64,000 nucleotides of DNA from contig NZ_NOJY02000005.1 in the NCBI RefSeq assembly GCF_002250835.2, forward strand, positions 1 to 64,000, read 5' to 3'. Positions 18,862-28,752 of this stretch are shown here, piece by piece (position 1 is the stretch's first letter; the number at the start of each line of letters is the position of its first letter). The notes beneath the pieces are model-generated. The model worked only from the letters and a program-made list of their open reading frames with translations. It had not been told where the DNA came from and ran no database searches. The position numbers and the translations under genes are program-made. The stretch is from Romboutsia weinsteinii. GTDB taxonomy: Bacteria > Bacillota > Clostridia > Peptostreptococcales > Peptostreptococcaceae.

Positions 18862-19359
18862 ATGAAGCAAAAAATTCATAGAGCCATGTTTGCAGGAAGT
18901 TTTGACCCTGTTACTAATGGACATTTAGATATAATTTGTAGAGCTTCAAACATATTTGATGAACTACAAATAGGGGTTCTTGACAATCCAAATAAAAAAG
19001 GTTTATTTACTTTTGATGAAAGAGTAGAGTTAATAAAACAATGTACAGGCCATTTAGATAATGTAAAAGTTGTTAGCTTTGAGGGATTACTAGTAAACTA
19101 CTGCGAAAAGCATGAAATAAATACATTAGTTAGAGGTGTAAGAAGTGGGGCGGATGTTGAGTATGAACTTCAGATGGCTCATATGAATAGAGAGTTAAAC
19201 CCAAACATAGAAACTGTAATTTTACCTACGACAACTAAGTATTCATTTATAAGTTCATCATTGATAAAAGAGGTATTAACTTTCGATGCAGATATAAAAA
19301 ACTTAGTACCAAAAGAAGTATTAGAGGCATTAAAAAGAAAAACTAATAGGGGGAAATAA
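18862..19359 (+). CDS. coaD: Phosphopantetheine adenylyltransferase
   Basis: CoaD makes dephospho-CoA from phosphopantetheine and ATP, the penultimate step of CoA synthesis. The nucleotidyltransferase fold shows AGSFDPVTNGHLDI at residues 11-24 and the second motif YSFISSSLIKEV near residue 128. The 165-residue length is usual. It is packed between rsmD and the coiled-coil gene. Confidence 0.97.
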   Translation: MKQKIHRAMFAGSFDPVTNGHLDIICRASNIFDELQIGVLDNPNKKGLFTFDERVELIKQCTGHLDNVKVVSFEGLLVNYCEKHEINTLVRGVRSGADVEYELQMAHMNRELNPNIETVILPTTTKYSFISSSLIKEVLTFDADIKNLVPKEVLEALKRKTNRGK

Positions 19360-19361
19360 AG

Positions 19362-19886
19362 GTGAAGATAGATTTAGAAATGATTGAGTTATTTGAAGAG
19401 TTAGAGAGTATGCTACAAAATGGTTCTTCAATTCCTTTCTCGCACAAATGTGGTGTTGATAAGCAAGAAGCTTTAAGGATAATAGGAGATATAAAGACAC
19501 TTATTCCAGAAGAAGTTACTCAAGCTGTTTGGATAAATAAAGAGAGAAATAAAATAATATCTCAGGCAAAGCAAGATGCAGAGGAGTTAATATCTCAAGC
19601 TCAAAAAGAAGCTGATAGGATACAAAAGGAATATGCTCAAAACGTAGAGGAATTAAAGAAAAATTCTGAAGAAGTAGTAAAGGCTTATGTAGAAGCGAGT
19701 GATCCAGTTACATTAGCAGAAGAGAAAGCTAATGAAATAGTTTCTAAAGCTGAAAAAGTAGCTACAGAAATTAGATTGGGATCTATTGAGTATGCAGAGG
19801 ATGTACTTGCAAGTGTTGAACAAAATATTAAATGCATATTAGAAGAGGTTATTAGAGATAAAAACGAGCTAAGTCGCGATAAATAA
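19362..19886 (+). CDS. Coiled-coil protein of unknown function (V-type ATPase subunit-like annotation)
   Basis: A 174-residue hydrophilic protein, starting at GTG behind a GGGGGAAATAAAG region. Residues 60-170 form a long charged heptad-type helix (SQAKQDAEELISQAQKEADRI). Such proteins are often labelled ATPase or DivIVA-like merely because of the coiled coil. It begins 2 nt after coaD and is probably co-transcribed. In related Clostridia a similar protein sits between coaD and ylbJ. Its function is unknown; a scaffold role is possible but unproven. Confidence 0.75.
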   Translation: MKIDLEMIELFEELESMLQNGSSIPFSHKCGVDKQEALRIIGDIKTLIPEEVTQAVWINKERNKIISQAKQDAEELISQAQKEADRIQKEYAQNVEELKKNSEEVVKAYVEASDPVTLAEEKANEIVSKAEKVATEIRLGSIEYAEDVLASVEQNIKCILEEVIRDKNELSRDK

Positions 19887-19896
19887 ATTAATCGAT

Positions 19897-19938
19897 AAAA
19901 AGGTCTATAAAAATAAATTATTTTTATAGACCTTTTTT
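19897..19938. terminator. Bidirectional terminator
   Basis: A long stem (AAAAAGGTCTATAAAAATAA and its complement) lies between convergent transcripts and gives a U tract in both directions. Confidence 0.9.
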
Positions 19939-19951
19939 AGAATTTAAAGAC

Positions 19952-21160
19952 TTATACTTTTCTTGCAATTTTTTTTGATTTAGAGTTGTTTAAAGTGTAT
20001 AATGCGGAAATTAAATAAAAAACAACAATTAATGGCAGAATAGTTTTATAATTATTCACATAGCTAACCCAAAGCGAATTTCCATAAAATGTATCATATA
20101 TATTTGAAAAATTGGAAACTAAAGCTGTAGATGTTGAGAGTGGGTAAAGTATGAATGTAAAAAAACCAGCAAACAATCCGTGTAAAAGCTTACTAAATAT
20201 GTATAGGTTTGTACTTAAATCTGTCTTAGCGATAAATGTACAACACTGAGCTAAGATTGATAGACCACTAAAAGCTACTAGAAAGCTTGATAATGATACT
20301 TTTAGAACTTCAGATGAAGAATTAACTAATGATATATTTGCACATCCTATTGTCATCTCAAATAAACCGCTTATAAAAGCTTGGCATAGTTCTTTTGAAA
20401 CACCTATAAAGGACAGTGGAATATAAAGTATACTACTCATTAAAGATATTACTTTAAACAAAGAAAGTATCTCAAATACAACAGAAAAAATTATTACAAA
20501 TCCTCCGATTAAAAGGAGAGTATTAACTCCACTAAAAACTGCATTCCCAAATAAAACGAAGAATCCCTCATTATTTTCATTTTTTGAATTTATAACAGTT
20601 CTCACACAAGTTCCAAGATTAGACTTTGTTTTTTGAAGTGTTTCTTTACCGTAATTTCTAAATAATAATCCTACTGATATAGCGCCTAGATAATGGCATA
20701 CAAGCATTAAGTATCCTAAAGAACTATCTTTAAACATGCCTACTGCTACAGACCCTATAATAAATAATGGTCCAGACGTTGAACAAAAAGCTATAAGACG
20801 TTGGGCCTCAAATTGAGAAATTTGATTTTCATTTCTAAGCTCAGATGCTAACTTTGCTCCAACAGGATAACCAGATATCATAGAAATTACAAATACAAGT
20901 GAGCCTTTTCCAGATACATTAAAGATAAGCTGGGTTATTGGGTTTATAATAAACCCGATTATGTCTACTATTTTCAAAGATACAACTAAATTAGCGCCTA
21001 TTATAAAAGGCAATAGTGATGGAATTAATATGTTAACCCATATATCCAATCCTTTTTTTCCTGCTTCTATAGAATTTTGAGGGAATAAAATTACTCCAAA
21101 TATTAAAAACATTACTATTAATACTGGAATAAAGAAAGTAATAAATTTAGTTTTTTTCAT
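19952..21160 (-). CDS. ylbJ: Sporulation integral membrane protein YlbJ
   Basis: YlbJ is a polytopic membrane protein with a nucleoside-recognition (Gate) fold that is needed for spore formation in B. subtilis. The 402-residue product has about eight to ten hydrophobic segments. Its Gate-like motifs are NILIPSLLPFIIGANL near residue 45 and MISGYPVGAKLASEL near residue 94. The length matches the family. It lies convergent with the coaD operon and next to tmcAL, the usual ylb-region arrangement. Confidence 0.9.
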   Translation of the reverse strand: MKKTKFITFFIPVLIVMFLIFGVILFPQNSIEAGKKGLDIWVNILIPSLLPFIIGANLVVSLKIVDIIGFIINPITQLIFNVSGKGSLVFVISMISGYPVGAKLASELRNENQISQFEAQRLIAFCSTSGPLFIIGSVAVGMFKDSSLGYLMLVCHYLGAISVGLLFRNYGKETLQKTKSNLGTCVRTVINSKNENNEGFFVLFGNAVFSGVNTLLLIGGFVIIFSVVFEILSLFKVISLMSSILYIPLSFIGVSKELCQAFISGLFEMTIGCANISLVNSSSEVLKVSLSSFLVAFSGLSILAQCCTFIAKTDLSTNLYIFSKLLHGLFAGFFTFILYPLSTSTALVSNFSNIYDTFYGNSLWVSYVNNYKTILPLIVVFYLISALYTLNNSKSKKIARKV

Positions 21161-21267
21161 AGCACCACCTAATAGTTTAATATTGTTAAGATATTATATT
21201 AAACTATTAAAGAATATATGAATTAAAAGAGTTACAAGCTATTTTGTGGAAATAATGATAGCTACAA

Positions 21268-21308
21268 TAAAAAAAGTATACAACTAGATTTATTTCCTAG
21301 ATGTATAC
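21268..21308 (-). terminator. Terminator of tmcAL (reverse strand)
   Basis: Read on the reverse strand, GTATACATCTAG pairs with CTAGTTGTATAC (one mismatch) and is followed by a run of seven T residues. Confidence 0.8.
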
Positions 21309-21319
21309 CTTTTACAATA

Positions 21320-22594
21320 TTAAGTCTGTTTAATATATATTGGTGAAATATAAAAATCCATTGGACCTTTTAATAGATCTCTATTATTTCTGTAATAAAT
21401 TAAATTGTAAATGTTACTAGCTTTTACGTCATAGTCAATTAATTTTTTGAAATTTTCATCGTTTATGGCGAATGATATATTTGAAAATTTATTTACTATA
21501 TGTATATCAGAATTAATTTTTATTTTTTTTAAAATTTCTCTGCCTTTATCATTGAAGGCTAATATTCTTGTATATGGCATAGAATTCATCGTTTTAACAG
21601 ATTCCATATCTTCTTTAGTTATGCCAAGTAAAATATTGTTAAGAATACGTTTAATTTTTGTCAAAGTATATCTCTTAGATTTAATTGATAGTTGTAAATC
21701 TAGAAGGGATGAAGTAGTAAAAATACTTTGGTAGATTTTATTCTCTATGCCTTCATTAACATCAAAGTACTGGTTTAATATATTAACATCTCTAGCTATT
21801 GTTGAAGTTAAAATATTATAGTACATTTCATCAAACATAGGATTAAAGTTAGTAGATATTTTTTCTGAGATAATATTAAATGTATTTAGAGGAACTACAT
21901 CACTTATAGTATTTATATCGCTACTATCTTTTAATGATTTTCTAATAGCGGTTGCTGAACATATACTACTTTCTATGGCTTCGGAATTATACTCAGATTG
22001 AACTCTCGCAATAGTAAAGGGTTTTATATTACTTTTTAATCTAAGTATACTTTTTATATACTCTATTCCTAAAATATTATTAGATGAATTCAATACATCA
22101 AGCAACTTTTCTTTAGATATATCAATTAAATTATTATTACTAATATAATCAAATAGTGCTGAACTTCTTGCAGTAGGGAAGAGTGCACCATCATCTAAGT
22201 AATTTTTTAAGTAAGATCTGAACTCTTGAGGTTCTCTAACTAGTATATCTGAAATAGTTGAGAGAATATCAACTGAACCTTCTTCACTTCCAAAACAAAT
22301 ACAATCTACACAATTTAAAGAGTTGAGCATAGCTATAGACCCATGAGCGAAAATCTCTGCGCTTTGACAAGCATACATAGTTGGAAGCTCTATTACTAAA
22401 TCTACGCCATTTTCAACAGCAGCTCTTGCACGAGTATATTTATCAAATAAAGCGGGTTCACCTCTTTGAAGGAAATTACCACTCATTATAGCTATAGTAT
22501 GAGTTGCTTTTGTTACTTCTTTAGATTTTTTTAAATGGTATAAATGACCATTATGGAAAGGATTGTATTCAACAATTAATCCTAATATATTCAT
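21320..22594 (-). CDS. tmcAL: tRNA(Met) cytidine acetate ligase (YlbM family)
   Basis: TmcAL activates acetate with ATP and acetylates the wobble cytidine of elongator tRNA(Met). The 424-residue protein begins [20 protein letters not shown], with the nucleotidyltransferase HNGH motif at residues 15-18. [16 protein letters not shown] follows near residue 38. It is divergent from acetate kinase, and both use acetate metabolism, though a functional link is only suggestive. Confidence 0.93.
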   Translation of the reverse strand: MNILGLIVEYNPFHNGHLYHLKKSKEVTKATHTIAIMSGNFLQRGEPALFDKYTRARAAVENGVDLVIELPTMYACQSAEIFAHGSIAMLNSLNCVDCICFGSEEGSVDILSTISDILVREPQEFRSYLKNYLDDGALFPTARSSALFDYISNNNLIDISKEKLLDVLNSSNNILGIEYIKSILRLKSNIKPFTIARVQSEYNSEAIESSICSATAIRKSLKDSSDINTISDVVPLNTFNIISEKISTNFNPMFDEMYYNILTSTIARDVNILNQYFDVNEGIENKIYQSIFTTSSLLDLQLSIKSKRYTLTKIKRILNNILLGITKEDMESVKTMNSMPYTRILAFNDKGREILKKIKINSDIHIVNKFSNISFAINDENFKKLIDYDVKASNIYNLIYYRNNRDLLKGPMDFYISPIYIKQT

Positions 22595-22955
22595 AAAAAA
22601 TTCTCCTTTTATATATTATTATTTGAAAAGATAGTTAAAAAATAAACTATTAGAAAAAAGTCTAAAAATAGAGGTATAATAATTAATAAATAGAATTATA
22701 TACCATTATATGGCTTTATTTCAAATTCAATAAATTTAAGTAATTATATTATAATATTACAACAAAAAGAGAAAAATAATCTATGTTAAGTCAATTATAA
22801 ATAATTACAGCAAAAATTATAAAGACTATATACTTTTAAATAGAAAGATGTTATATTAAATAAGGAATGTTTAATGTATACAATATTGTAAGTAGTCAGT
22901 AAAGTCTTTATAGGCTTGTTACATATTATTGATAAAATTTTAAGGAGGTATACTA
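22595..22955. other. Divergent intergenic region tmcAL / ackA
   Basis: About 360 nt of very AT-rich DNA. It must hold the promoters of both genes. An open frame on the reverse strand here overlaps ackA, has low-complexity composition and is not credible. No riboswitch or terminator-like fold was recognised. Confidence 0.45.
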
Positions 22956-24155
22956 ATGAAAATATTAGTATTAAACTGTGGTAGTTCTTCATTAAAGTAT
23001 CAATTAATAGATATGTCAAATGAAGAAGTATTATGTATAGGATTAGTTGAAAGAATAGGTATAGATGGATCTATACTTAAGCAAGAAAAAGATGGTGTAG
23101 AAGGTAAGCTTGTAGTTGAGCAACCTATGAAAAACCATGAAGATGCTATTAAATTAGTATTAGAAGGTGTTAAGGACTCTGTTTACGGTGGAGTTAAAGA
23201 AATGAGCGAAATAGACGCTGTAGGACACAGAGTTGTTCACGGTGGTGAAAAGTTCGCAGGTTCAGTTATAATAACTGATGAAGTAGAAGCTGCATTAAGA
23301 GAATGTATAGAGTTAGCTCCTCTTCATAACCCAGCTAACATAATGGGAATAGATGCTTGTAAAGCTATACTTCCAGGAGTACCAATGGTAGGAGTATTCG
23401 ATACTGCTTTCCATCAAACAATGCCAGCATCATCATACCTTTATGGTTTACCTCATGAGTTATACACTAAGTACGGTGTAAGAAGATACGGATTCCACGG
23501 AACTTCTCACTACTATGTATCTCAAAGAGCTGCTGCAATGTTAGGAAAGAACATAGAAGATGTAAAAATAATAACTTGTCACTTAGGAAATGGAGCTTCT
23601 ATAGCTGCTGTTGATGGTGGTAAGTGTGTAGATACTTCTATGGGATTCACTCCATTAGAAGGTTTAATAATGGGAACTAGATGTGGAGATATAGATGCTG
23701 CTATATTACCATTCTTAATGGAAAAAGAAGGATTAGACGCTAAAGGATTAAGCGATTTAATGAACAAGCAATCTGGAGTATACGGTATGACTGGTATATC
23801 AAGTGACTTCAGAGACATAGAAGGTGCAGCTGCTAAGGGAGATGAAAAAGCTCAAATAGCTTTAGATGCATATGCTAAGAAAGTTAAGAAATATATAGGA
23901 TCTTACGCTGCAGAAATGAACGGTGTTGACGCTGTTGTATTCACTGCTGGTGTTGGTGAAAATGGTATAGATATGAGAGCTCAAATAGCTTCTAACATGG
24001 AATTCTTAGGAATGAAGTTAGATGCAGAAGCTAATAAGGTTAGAGGAAAAGAAAGAGTAATATCTACTGAAGATTCTAAAGTTAAGATATTATTAATACC
24101 TACTAACGAAGAATTAGTTATAGCTAGAGATACTTTAAAGTTAGTACAAAAATAA
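22956..24155 (+). CDS. ackA: Acetate kinase
   Basis: It makes ATP from acetyl-phosphate, the main fermentative substrate-level phosphorylation step. The 399-residue protein starts [17 protein letters not shown] and has the family motifs [11 protein letters not shown] near residue 180, [10 protein letters not shown] near 208 and FTAGVGENG near 328. Codons carry more C-ending triplets than the neighbours (for example Phe TTC, Asn AAC), suggesting high expression. Related kinases also act on propionate, which matters because this window encodes propionyl-CoA formation. It is monocistronic with its own terminator; no pta is adjacent. Confidence 0.97.
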   Translation: MKILVLNCGSSSLKYQLIDMSNEEVLCIGLVERIGIDGSILKQEKDGVEGKLVVEQPMKNHEDAIKLVLEGVKDSVYGGVKEMSEIDAVGHRVVHGGEKFAGSVIITDEVEAALRECIELAPLHNPANIMGIDACKAILPGVPMVGVFDTAFHQTMPASSYLYGLPHELYTKYGVRRYGFHGTSHYYVSQRAAAMLGKNIEDVKIITCHLGNGASIAAVDGGKCVDTSMGFTPLEGLIMGTRCGDIDAAILPFLMEKEGLDAKGLSDLMNKQSGVYGMTGISSDFRDIEGAAAKGDEKAQIALDAYAKKVKKYIGSYAAEMNGVDAVVFTAGVGENGIDMRAQIASNMEFLGMKLDAEANKVRGKERVISTEDSKVKILLIPTNEELVIARDTLKLVQK

Positions 24156-24192
24156 TTATAAGTTAAAATAATTATAGTTGGTTATAATATAT

Positions 24193-24224
24193 TTAAGGTA
24201 GGGTAAAACCTACCTTAAGTTTTG
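24193..24224 (+). terminator. Terminator after ackA
   Basis: A 10-bp stem (TTAAGGTAGG / CCTACCTTAA) with a 6-nt loop is followed by GTTTTG. The U tract is short. Confidence 0.75.
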
Positions 24225-24261
24225 TCCTAAAAAGGCAAATTTATCTATCAAGTAAAAATAC

Positions 24262-24290
24262 TTGACAAACAAATGCGAGATTTGTATAAT
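24262..24290 (+). promoter_or_regulatory. Consensus sigma-A promoter for yceD-rpmF
   Basis: TTGACA at 24262-24267 and TATAAT at 24285-24290 are both perfect consensus hexamers with an ideal 17-nt spacer. It is the best promoter in the window and lies 30 nt upstream of the yceD start, fitting strong expression of ribosomal protein L32. Confidence 0.92.
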
Positions 24291-24319
24291 AAATTTGGCG
24301 ATATATTGAGGTGAACTTA

Positions 24320-24850
24320 ATGAAAATTAGTCTAGATAAATTAAATAGACGAGAAATTGACAAATTAGACTTGAATTTTTCTCAAAAAATTGATACTATT
24401 AATTATTGTGAAGAGAATTATAAATTAATTTCTCCATTAAATCTAAATGGTAAAATTTCAAACACTAATAAAGGTTTATACCTAAATGCAGATGTTGATT
24501 TTACAATTCTTGACCATTGTGCAAGATGTTTAGAAAATGTAGAAGTTTCAATAGAATATTCTATACAAGGTTTTTTAGTTAAAGAAGAAGATTTTGACGA
24601 AGATAGTTTTGAGGACTACGATGCTTTTATTTACGATAATCAAGAAATAAATCTTGTTAAAGTAATAGAGCAAACAATAGGTTTCAATATGCCGCTAAGC
24701 ATTTTATGTAAAGAAGAGTGCAAAGGTCTTTGTCAAGATTGCGGAGCAAACTTAAATAAAGAAGAATGCTCTTGTAGTGAAATCGCGAACGACGAGGAGA
24801 TTATAGATCCCCGTTTTGCTAAATTAAAAGATATATTTAAAAATGACTAA
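24320..24850 (+). CDS. yceD: YceD family protein (DUF177)
   Basis: YceD-family proteins are linked to 23S rRNA accumulation and are almost always encoded just before rpmF. The 176-residue product shows the conserved central region DHCARCLENVEV near residue 68. It ends with a cysteine-rich segment (LCKEECKGLCQDCGANLN, then CSCSE) that looks like a metal site. ATG 24320 follows GAGGTG at good spacing; the in-frame GTG at 24311 overlaps that site. rpmF starts 13 nt after the stop. Confidence 0.9.
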   Translation: MKISLDKLNRREIDKLDLNFSQKIDTINYCEENYKLISPLNLNGKISNTNKGLYLNADVDFTILDHCARCLENVEVSIEYSIQGFLVKEEDFDEDSFEDYDAFIYDNQEINLVKVIEQTIGFNMPLSILCKEECKGLCQDCGANLNKEECSCSEIANDEEIIDPRFAKLKDIFKND

Positions 24851-24863
24851 GGAGGTGGCGTAA

Positions 24864-25040
24864 ATGGCAGTACCAAAGCGTAAAACATCTAAATCAAAAA
24901 CAAAAATGAGAAGAGCAGCTAACTCAAAAATGGCAGCAACAGGATTCGTAAGTTGCCCACAATGTCATGAGCCAAAATTACCACATAGAGTATGTCCAGA
25001 TTGTGGATATTATAAAGGTAAAGAAGTTGTATCTGAGTAA
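24864..25040 (+). CDS. rpmF: 50S ribosomal protein L32
   Basis: A 58-residue L32 beginning [18 protein letters not shown]. The C-terminal zinc ribbon has CPQC near residue 31 and CPDC near residue 45, the zinc-dependent form. A strong AAGGAGGTGG site precedes the ATG. It is co-transcribed with yceD from the consensus promoter and ends at a hairpin terminator. Confidence 0.97.
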   Translation: MAVPKRKTSKSKTKMRRAANSKMAATGFVSCPQCHEPKLPHRVCPDCGYYKGKEVVSE

Positions 25041-25051
25041 TAACTTCTAAA

Positions 25052-25081
25052 AACATGTAGAGCAATCTACATGTTTTTTTT
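25052..25081 (+). terminator. Terminator after rpmF
   Basis: A 10-bp perfect stem (AACATGTAGA / TCTACATGTT) with a GCAA tetraloop is followed by a long T run. Confidence 0.93.
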
Positions 25082-25153
25082 GCATTAAATTAAAAAAAAT
25101 AAAAAAATAAAAATATAAGTATTGAAAAGTTTATAAAAGTATTATACACTACT

Positions 25154-25172
25154 ATTAGTAGCTGGTACTAAA
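25154..25172 (+). promoter_or_regulatory. FapR operator
   Basis: The palindrome TTAGTAGCTGGTACTAA differs by one base from the FapR box TTAGTACCTGGTACTAA known from Bacillus. It lies just downstream of a weak promoter-like pair (TTGAAA near 25122 and TATACA near 25143) and 27 nt before the fapR start. FapR should repress its own operon here until malonyl-CoA binds it. Confidence 0.85.
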
Positions 25173-25198
25173 TACAGCTATAAAAACCTGGAGGTAAT

Positions 25199-25756
25199 AT
25201 GAAAAAGAAAAGCAAGGCCCAAAGACAAGAAGAACTTGTTGAAATGTTAAAGGCCGATCCTTTCTATACAGATGAAGAAATAGCCGATTTATTTGGTGTA
25301 AGTATACAAACTGTGAGGCTAGATAGGATGACCTTAAATATACCTGAGTTAAGAGAAAGGGTTAAATCAATAGCAGAGACTCAAAGCTCAAAGGTTAAGA
25401 CTTTAGGGGTAAAAGAGATCACAGGAGAAATCATAGATTTATCTGTAGGACAACTAGGTATATCTATGCTGGAAATTACTGAAGAGATGATTTACTCTAA
25501 GACTAATACACTAAGAGATACGTATATATTTTCTCTAGCAGACTCATTAGCTATGGCAATAATAGATGCGCCAAAGGTAATTATGAGAGTTGCAAATATT
25601 AAGAGCTTTAAACTTATAGAAAAGAAAGATAGACTTATAGCTAAAGCTGAAATCTATAAAACTATAGATAAAAAGCATTATGTAAAGGTTATAATTAATA
25701 ATAAAGCTCAAGAACAAATATTTAGAGGGAAATTCGTATTTGAGGAATTAGACTAG
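25199..25756 (+). CDS. fapR: Transcription factor FapR, fatty acid and phospholipid repressor
   Basis: FapR represses lipid-synthesis genes and is released by malonyl-CoA. Residues 1-60 form a DeoR-like helix-turn-helix (DEEIADLFGVSIQTVRLDRM). The rest is a hot-dog effector domain with TGEIIDLSVGQLG near residue 78. The 185-residue length equals that of B. subtilis FapR (188). The gene sits directly behind a recognisable FapR box, supporting autoregulation, and leads the fab operon. Confidence 0.95.
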   Translation: MKKKSKAQRQEELVEMLKADPFYTDEEIADLFGVSIQTVRLDRMTLNIPELRERVKSIAETQSSKVKTLGVKEITGEIIDLSVGQLGISMLEITEEMIYSKTNTLRDTYIFSLADSLAMAIIDAPKVIMRVANIKSFKLIEKKDRLIAKAEIYKTIDKKHYVKVIINNKAQEQIFRGKFVFEELD

Positions 25757-25767
25757 GAGGATAAGCA

Positions 25768-26787
25768 ATGAAAATAGTAATAGATGGTATGGGTGGAGAT
25801 AATGCACCAAGATCAAATGTAGAGGGTGCAGTAAAAGCGATTAAAGAATATGGAGTAGAACTAATAATAACTGGTGACAAAGAATTATTGGAAAATGAAT
25901 TTTCTAATTATGAATTTGACAGAAGTAAGTTAGAAATAGTTCATACTACTGAAATTATAGAGAATGAAGATAAACCAGTAAAGGCTATAAGAAGTAAAAA
26001 GGATTCTTCTATGGTGGTTGCACTTAATCTTGTAAAGCAAGGGAAGGCTAGTGCTATTGTATCGGCAGGGAGCACTGGAGCATTACTTGCAGGAGGATTA
26101 TTTGTAGTTGGAAGAATAAAAGGTATAGATAGACCTTGTTTATGCCCTGTAATACCTAATGTGGCTCGTGGTATGACTCTTATTGCAGATGGAGGAGCTA
26201 ATGTAGACTGTAAGCCTAGAAATCTAGTTGAATTTGCGGCAATGAGCAATATTTATGCTAAAAAAGTACTAGATATGGAAAGTCCTAAGTTAGCCCTAGC
26301 TAATATAGGAACAGAAGAAGGCAAAGGAAATGATTTAACTAAAAAGGCTTATGAAGAACTTAAAAACTTAGATTTAAACTTCATAGGAAATATGGAAGCA
26401 AGAGATGTTATAAATGCTTATACAGATATAATAGTATGTGATGGATTTACTGGAAACATGTTATTAAAATCTGCAGAGGGTGTAGCAATGTCTGTTATGA
26501 AACTTATTAAAGAAACTCTTTTATCTAGCACTAAAGGAAAAATAGGAGCTATGTTTATAAAAGATGATTTAAGACAGCTAAAAAGCTTTATGGATTATGC
26601 AGAATATGGAGGCGCTCCACTTTTAGGTGTTAATGGAGGAGTTATAAAAGCTCATGGAAGTTCAAACTCAAAGGCTATAAAAAATGCTATAAATCAAGGA
26701 ATAAAATTTGCTGAAGGTAATGTTGTAGAAGATATAAAAGAATTTGTAAAAAACTTTGAAAGTAAAGTTGAGGATGAAAAAGAGTAA
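25768..26787 (+). CDS. plsX: Acyl-ACP:phosphate acyltransferase PlsX
   Basis: PlsX makes acyl-phosphate from acyl-ACP, feeding PlsY in phosphatidic acid synthesis. The 339-residue protein begins MKIVIDGMGGDNAPRSNVEG and has SAGSTGALLAGG near residue 95, the family signature. It follows fapR by 11 nt. Products of FakA upstream could enter the same acyl-phosphate pool. Confidence 0.96.
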   Translation: MKIVIDGMGGDNAPRSNVEGAVKAIKEYGVELIITGDKELLENEFSNYEFDRSKLEIVHTTEIIENEDKPVKAIRSKKDSSMVVALNLVKQGKASAIVSAGSTGALLAGGLFVVGRIKGIDRPCLCPVIPNVARGMTLIADGGANVDCKPRNLVEFAAMSNIYAKKVLDMESPKLALANIGTEEGKGNDLTKKAYEELKNLDLNFIGNMEARDVINAYTDIIVCDGFTGNMLLKSAEGVAMSVMKLIKETLLSSTKGKIGAMFIKDDLRQLKSFMDYAEYGGAPLLGVNGGVIKAHGSSNSKAIKNAINQGIKFAEGNVVEDIKEFVKNFESKVEDEKE

Positions 26788-26812
26788 GCTTATTTTGGAG
26801 GTTTAATAATAT

Positions 26813-27799
26813 ATGAACATTAAGGCTGGTATTTTAGGAGTTGGAAGTTATTTACCTACTAAAGTTTTAGATAACTTCCACTTTGAAAAGATAATGGATA
26901 CAAGTGACGAGTGGATAAAAACTAGAACAGGAATTAGTGAAAGAAGAGTAGCTAGCGATGAAGAAACTACTTCAGATTTAGCAAGTAATTCAGCATTAAA
27001 AGCAATAGAATGTGCAAATTTAAAACCTGAAGATATAGATTTGATTATAGTGGCTACAGCTACACCGGATATGGTATTTCCATCAACGGCCTGCTTAGTA
27101 CAAGAAAAAATAGGAGCAACAAATGCTGCGGCGTTTGATATATCAGCAGCTTGCTCTGGATTTATATACGGTATTACAATTGCAAAACAATTTGTAGAGA
27201 ATGAAATGTATAAGAATGTACTTGTGATAGGCTCAGAGACCCTTTCAAGGGCTTTAGACTACAATGATAGATCTACATCGATATTATTTGGTGATGGAGC
27301 AGGAGCAGTAGTAATAGGGAATGTAAGTAGCGGTGGTATTTTATCTACACACTTAGGATCTGATGGAAAAGGAAAAGACTTCTTAAGTATACCAGCTGGA
27401 GGTTCTAAGCAACCAGCAAGTATTCATACTGTTGAAAATAATTTACATGCAATTCATATGGCAGGAAATGATGTATATAAATTTGCAGTAAGAATAATGG
27501 GTGAGGCATCTTTAAAGGCAATAGAAGCTGCTAACTTAAATAAAGAAAATATAGACTACCTTATACCACACCAAGCTAACATAAGGATAATTGAAGCATC
27601 AGCTAGAAGACTAAAATTACCTATGGACAAAGTGTATATAAACTTACATAGATATGGAAATATGTCTGCAGCATCTATACCGGTGGCATTGGATGAAGCA
27701 TATAGAGAAGGTAAAATAAATAAAGGTGACAATGTAGTGCTAGTTGGTTTTGGCGGAGGATTAACTTGGGGCGCTTGTGTAATACAGTGGAGCTTATAA
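26813..27799 (+). CDS. fabH: 3-oxoacyl-ACP synthase III
   Basis: FabH starts fatty acid synthesis by condensing acetyl-CoA or a short branched acyl-CoA with malonyl-ACP. The catalytic triad is visible: Cys in AACSGF near residue 113, His in PHQANIRI and Asn in YGNMSAASIP. The 328-residue length is standard. If it accepts propionyl-CoA, odd-chain fatty acids could draw on the propionyl-CoA pathway downstream; that is speculation. Confidence 0.96.
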   Translation: MNIKAGILGVGSYLPTKVLDNFHFEKIMDTSDEWIKTRTGISERRVASDEETTSDLASNSALKAIECANLKPEDIDLIIVATATPDMVFPSTACLVQEKIGATNAAAFDISAACSGFIYGITIAKQFVENEMYKNVLVIGSETLSRALDYNDRSTSILFGDGAGAVVIGNVSSGGILSTHLGSDGKGKDFLSIPAGGSKQPASIHTVENNLHAIHMAGNDVYKFAVRIMGEASLKAIEAANLNKENIDYLIPHQANIRIIEASARRLKLPMDKVYINLHRYGNMSAASIPVALDEAYREGKINKGDNVVLVGFGGGLTWGACVIQWSL

Positions 27800-27809
27800 G
27801 GAGGAAGAA

Positions 27810-28742
27810 ATGAATACAATTTGTAATATATTAAATATAAAGTATCCTATAATTCAAGGTGGAATGGCATGGGTAGCTGATGCTAGTTTAGCTAGTGCAG
27901 TTTCAAATGCTGGTGGACTAGGAATAATTGCAGCAGGAAATGCTCCAAAAGAAGTAATAAAGGAACAAATAAAGAAGTGTAAGGAGTTAACAGATAATCC
28001 TTTTGGTGTAAATGTCATGCTTTTATCTCCTTTTGTAGAAGATATTATTGAATTAATTATAGAAGAAAAAATAGAAGTAATAACTACAGGTGCAGGAAAC
28101 CCTGCTAAGTATATAGATAGATTAAAAGAAGTAGGAACTAAAATAATACCAGTAGTACCAACTGTAGCTTTAGCTCAACGTATGGAGAAGTTAGGTGCAG
28201 ATGCGGTAATAGTAGAAGGTACAGAAGCTGGCGGTCATATAGGTGAATTAACTACTATGGTACTAACTCCTCAAGTTGCAGATGCAGTAAAAATACCTGT
28301 AATAGCAGCAGGAGGAATAGGAGATGGTAGAGGTATAGTTGCGGCTTTTGCACTAGGGGCTACTGGTTTCCAAGTGGGTACTAGATTTATATGCAGTGAA
28401 GAATGTAGCGTACATGAGAACTATAAAAATTTAGTATTAAAGTCAAAGGATAGAGATGCAATAGTTACTGGTAGAAGTACTGGTCATCCAGTAAGAACTC
28501 TAAAGAATAAACTGGCTAAAGAGATTTTAGATTTAGAAAAAAAAGGTGCAGATCCTGCATTACTTGATGAAAAGGGAATCGGATCTTTAAGACTTGCAAC
28601 TATAGATGGAGATATAGAAAAAGGTTCTTTTATGGCAGGTCAGATTGCAGCTATCATAAAGGATATAAAGCCTTGTAAGTATATAATAGAAGATATGATA
28701 AATCAGGCAAAAGAAATTATGCCAAATATAGAACTAAACTAG
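27810..28742 (+). CDS. fabK: Enoyl-ACP reductase II (FMN-dependent FabK)
   Basis: FabK reduces enoyl-ACP with NAD(P)H and FMN. It replaces FabI, so triclosan insensitivity is expected for this step. The 310-residue TIM-barrel protein begins ICNILNIKYPIIQGGMAWVA and has the FMN-phosphate region AAGGIGDGRGIVAAFALGA near residue 170. VEGTEAGGHIG near residue 135 holds the catalytic His. Its operon position between fabH and fabD distinguishes it from general nitronate monooxygenases. Confidence 0.94.
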   Translation: MNTICNILNIKYPIIQGGMAWVADASLASAVSNAGGLGIIAAGNAPKEVIKEQIKKCKELTDNPFGVNVMLLSPFVEDIIELIIEEKIEVITTGAGNPAKYIDRLKEVGTKIIPVVPTVALAQRMEKLGADAVIVEGTEAGGHIGELTTMVLTPQVADAVKIPVIAAGGIGDGRGIVAAFALGATGFQVGTRFICSEECSVHENYKNLVLKSKDRDAIVTGRSTGHPVRTLKNKLAKEILDLEKKGADPALLDEKGIGSLRLATIDGDIEKGSFMAGQIAAIIKDIKPCKYIIEDMINQAKEIMPNIELN

Positions 28743-28752
28743 GAGGTATTGT

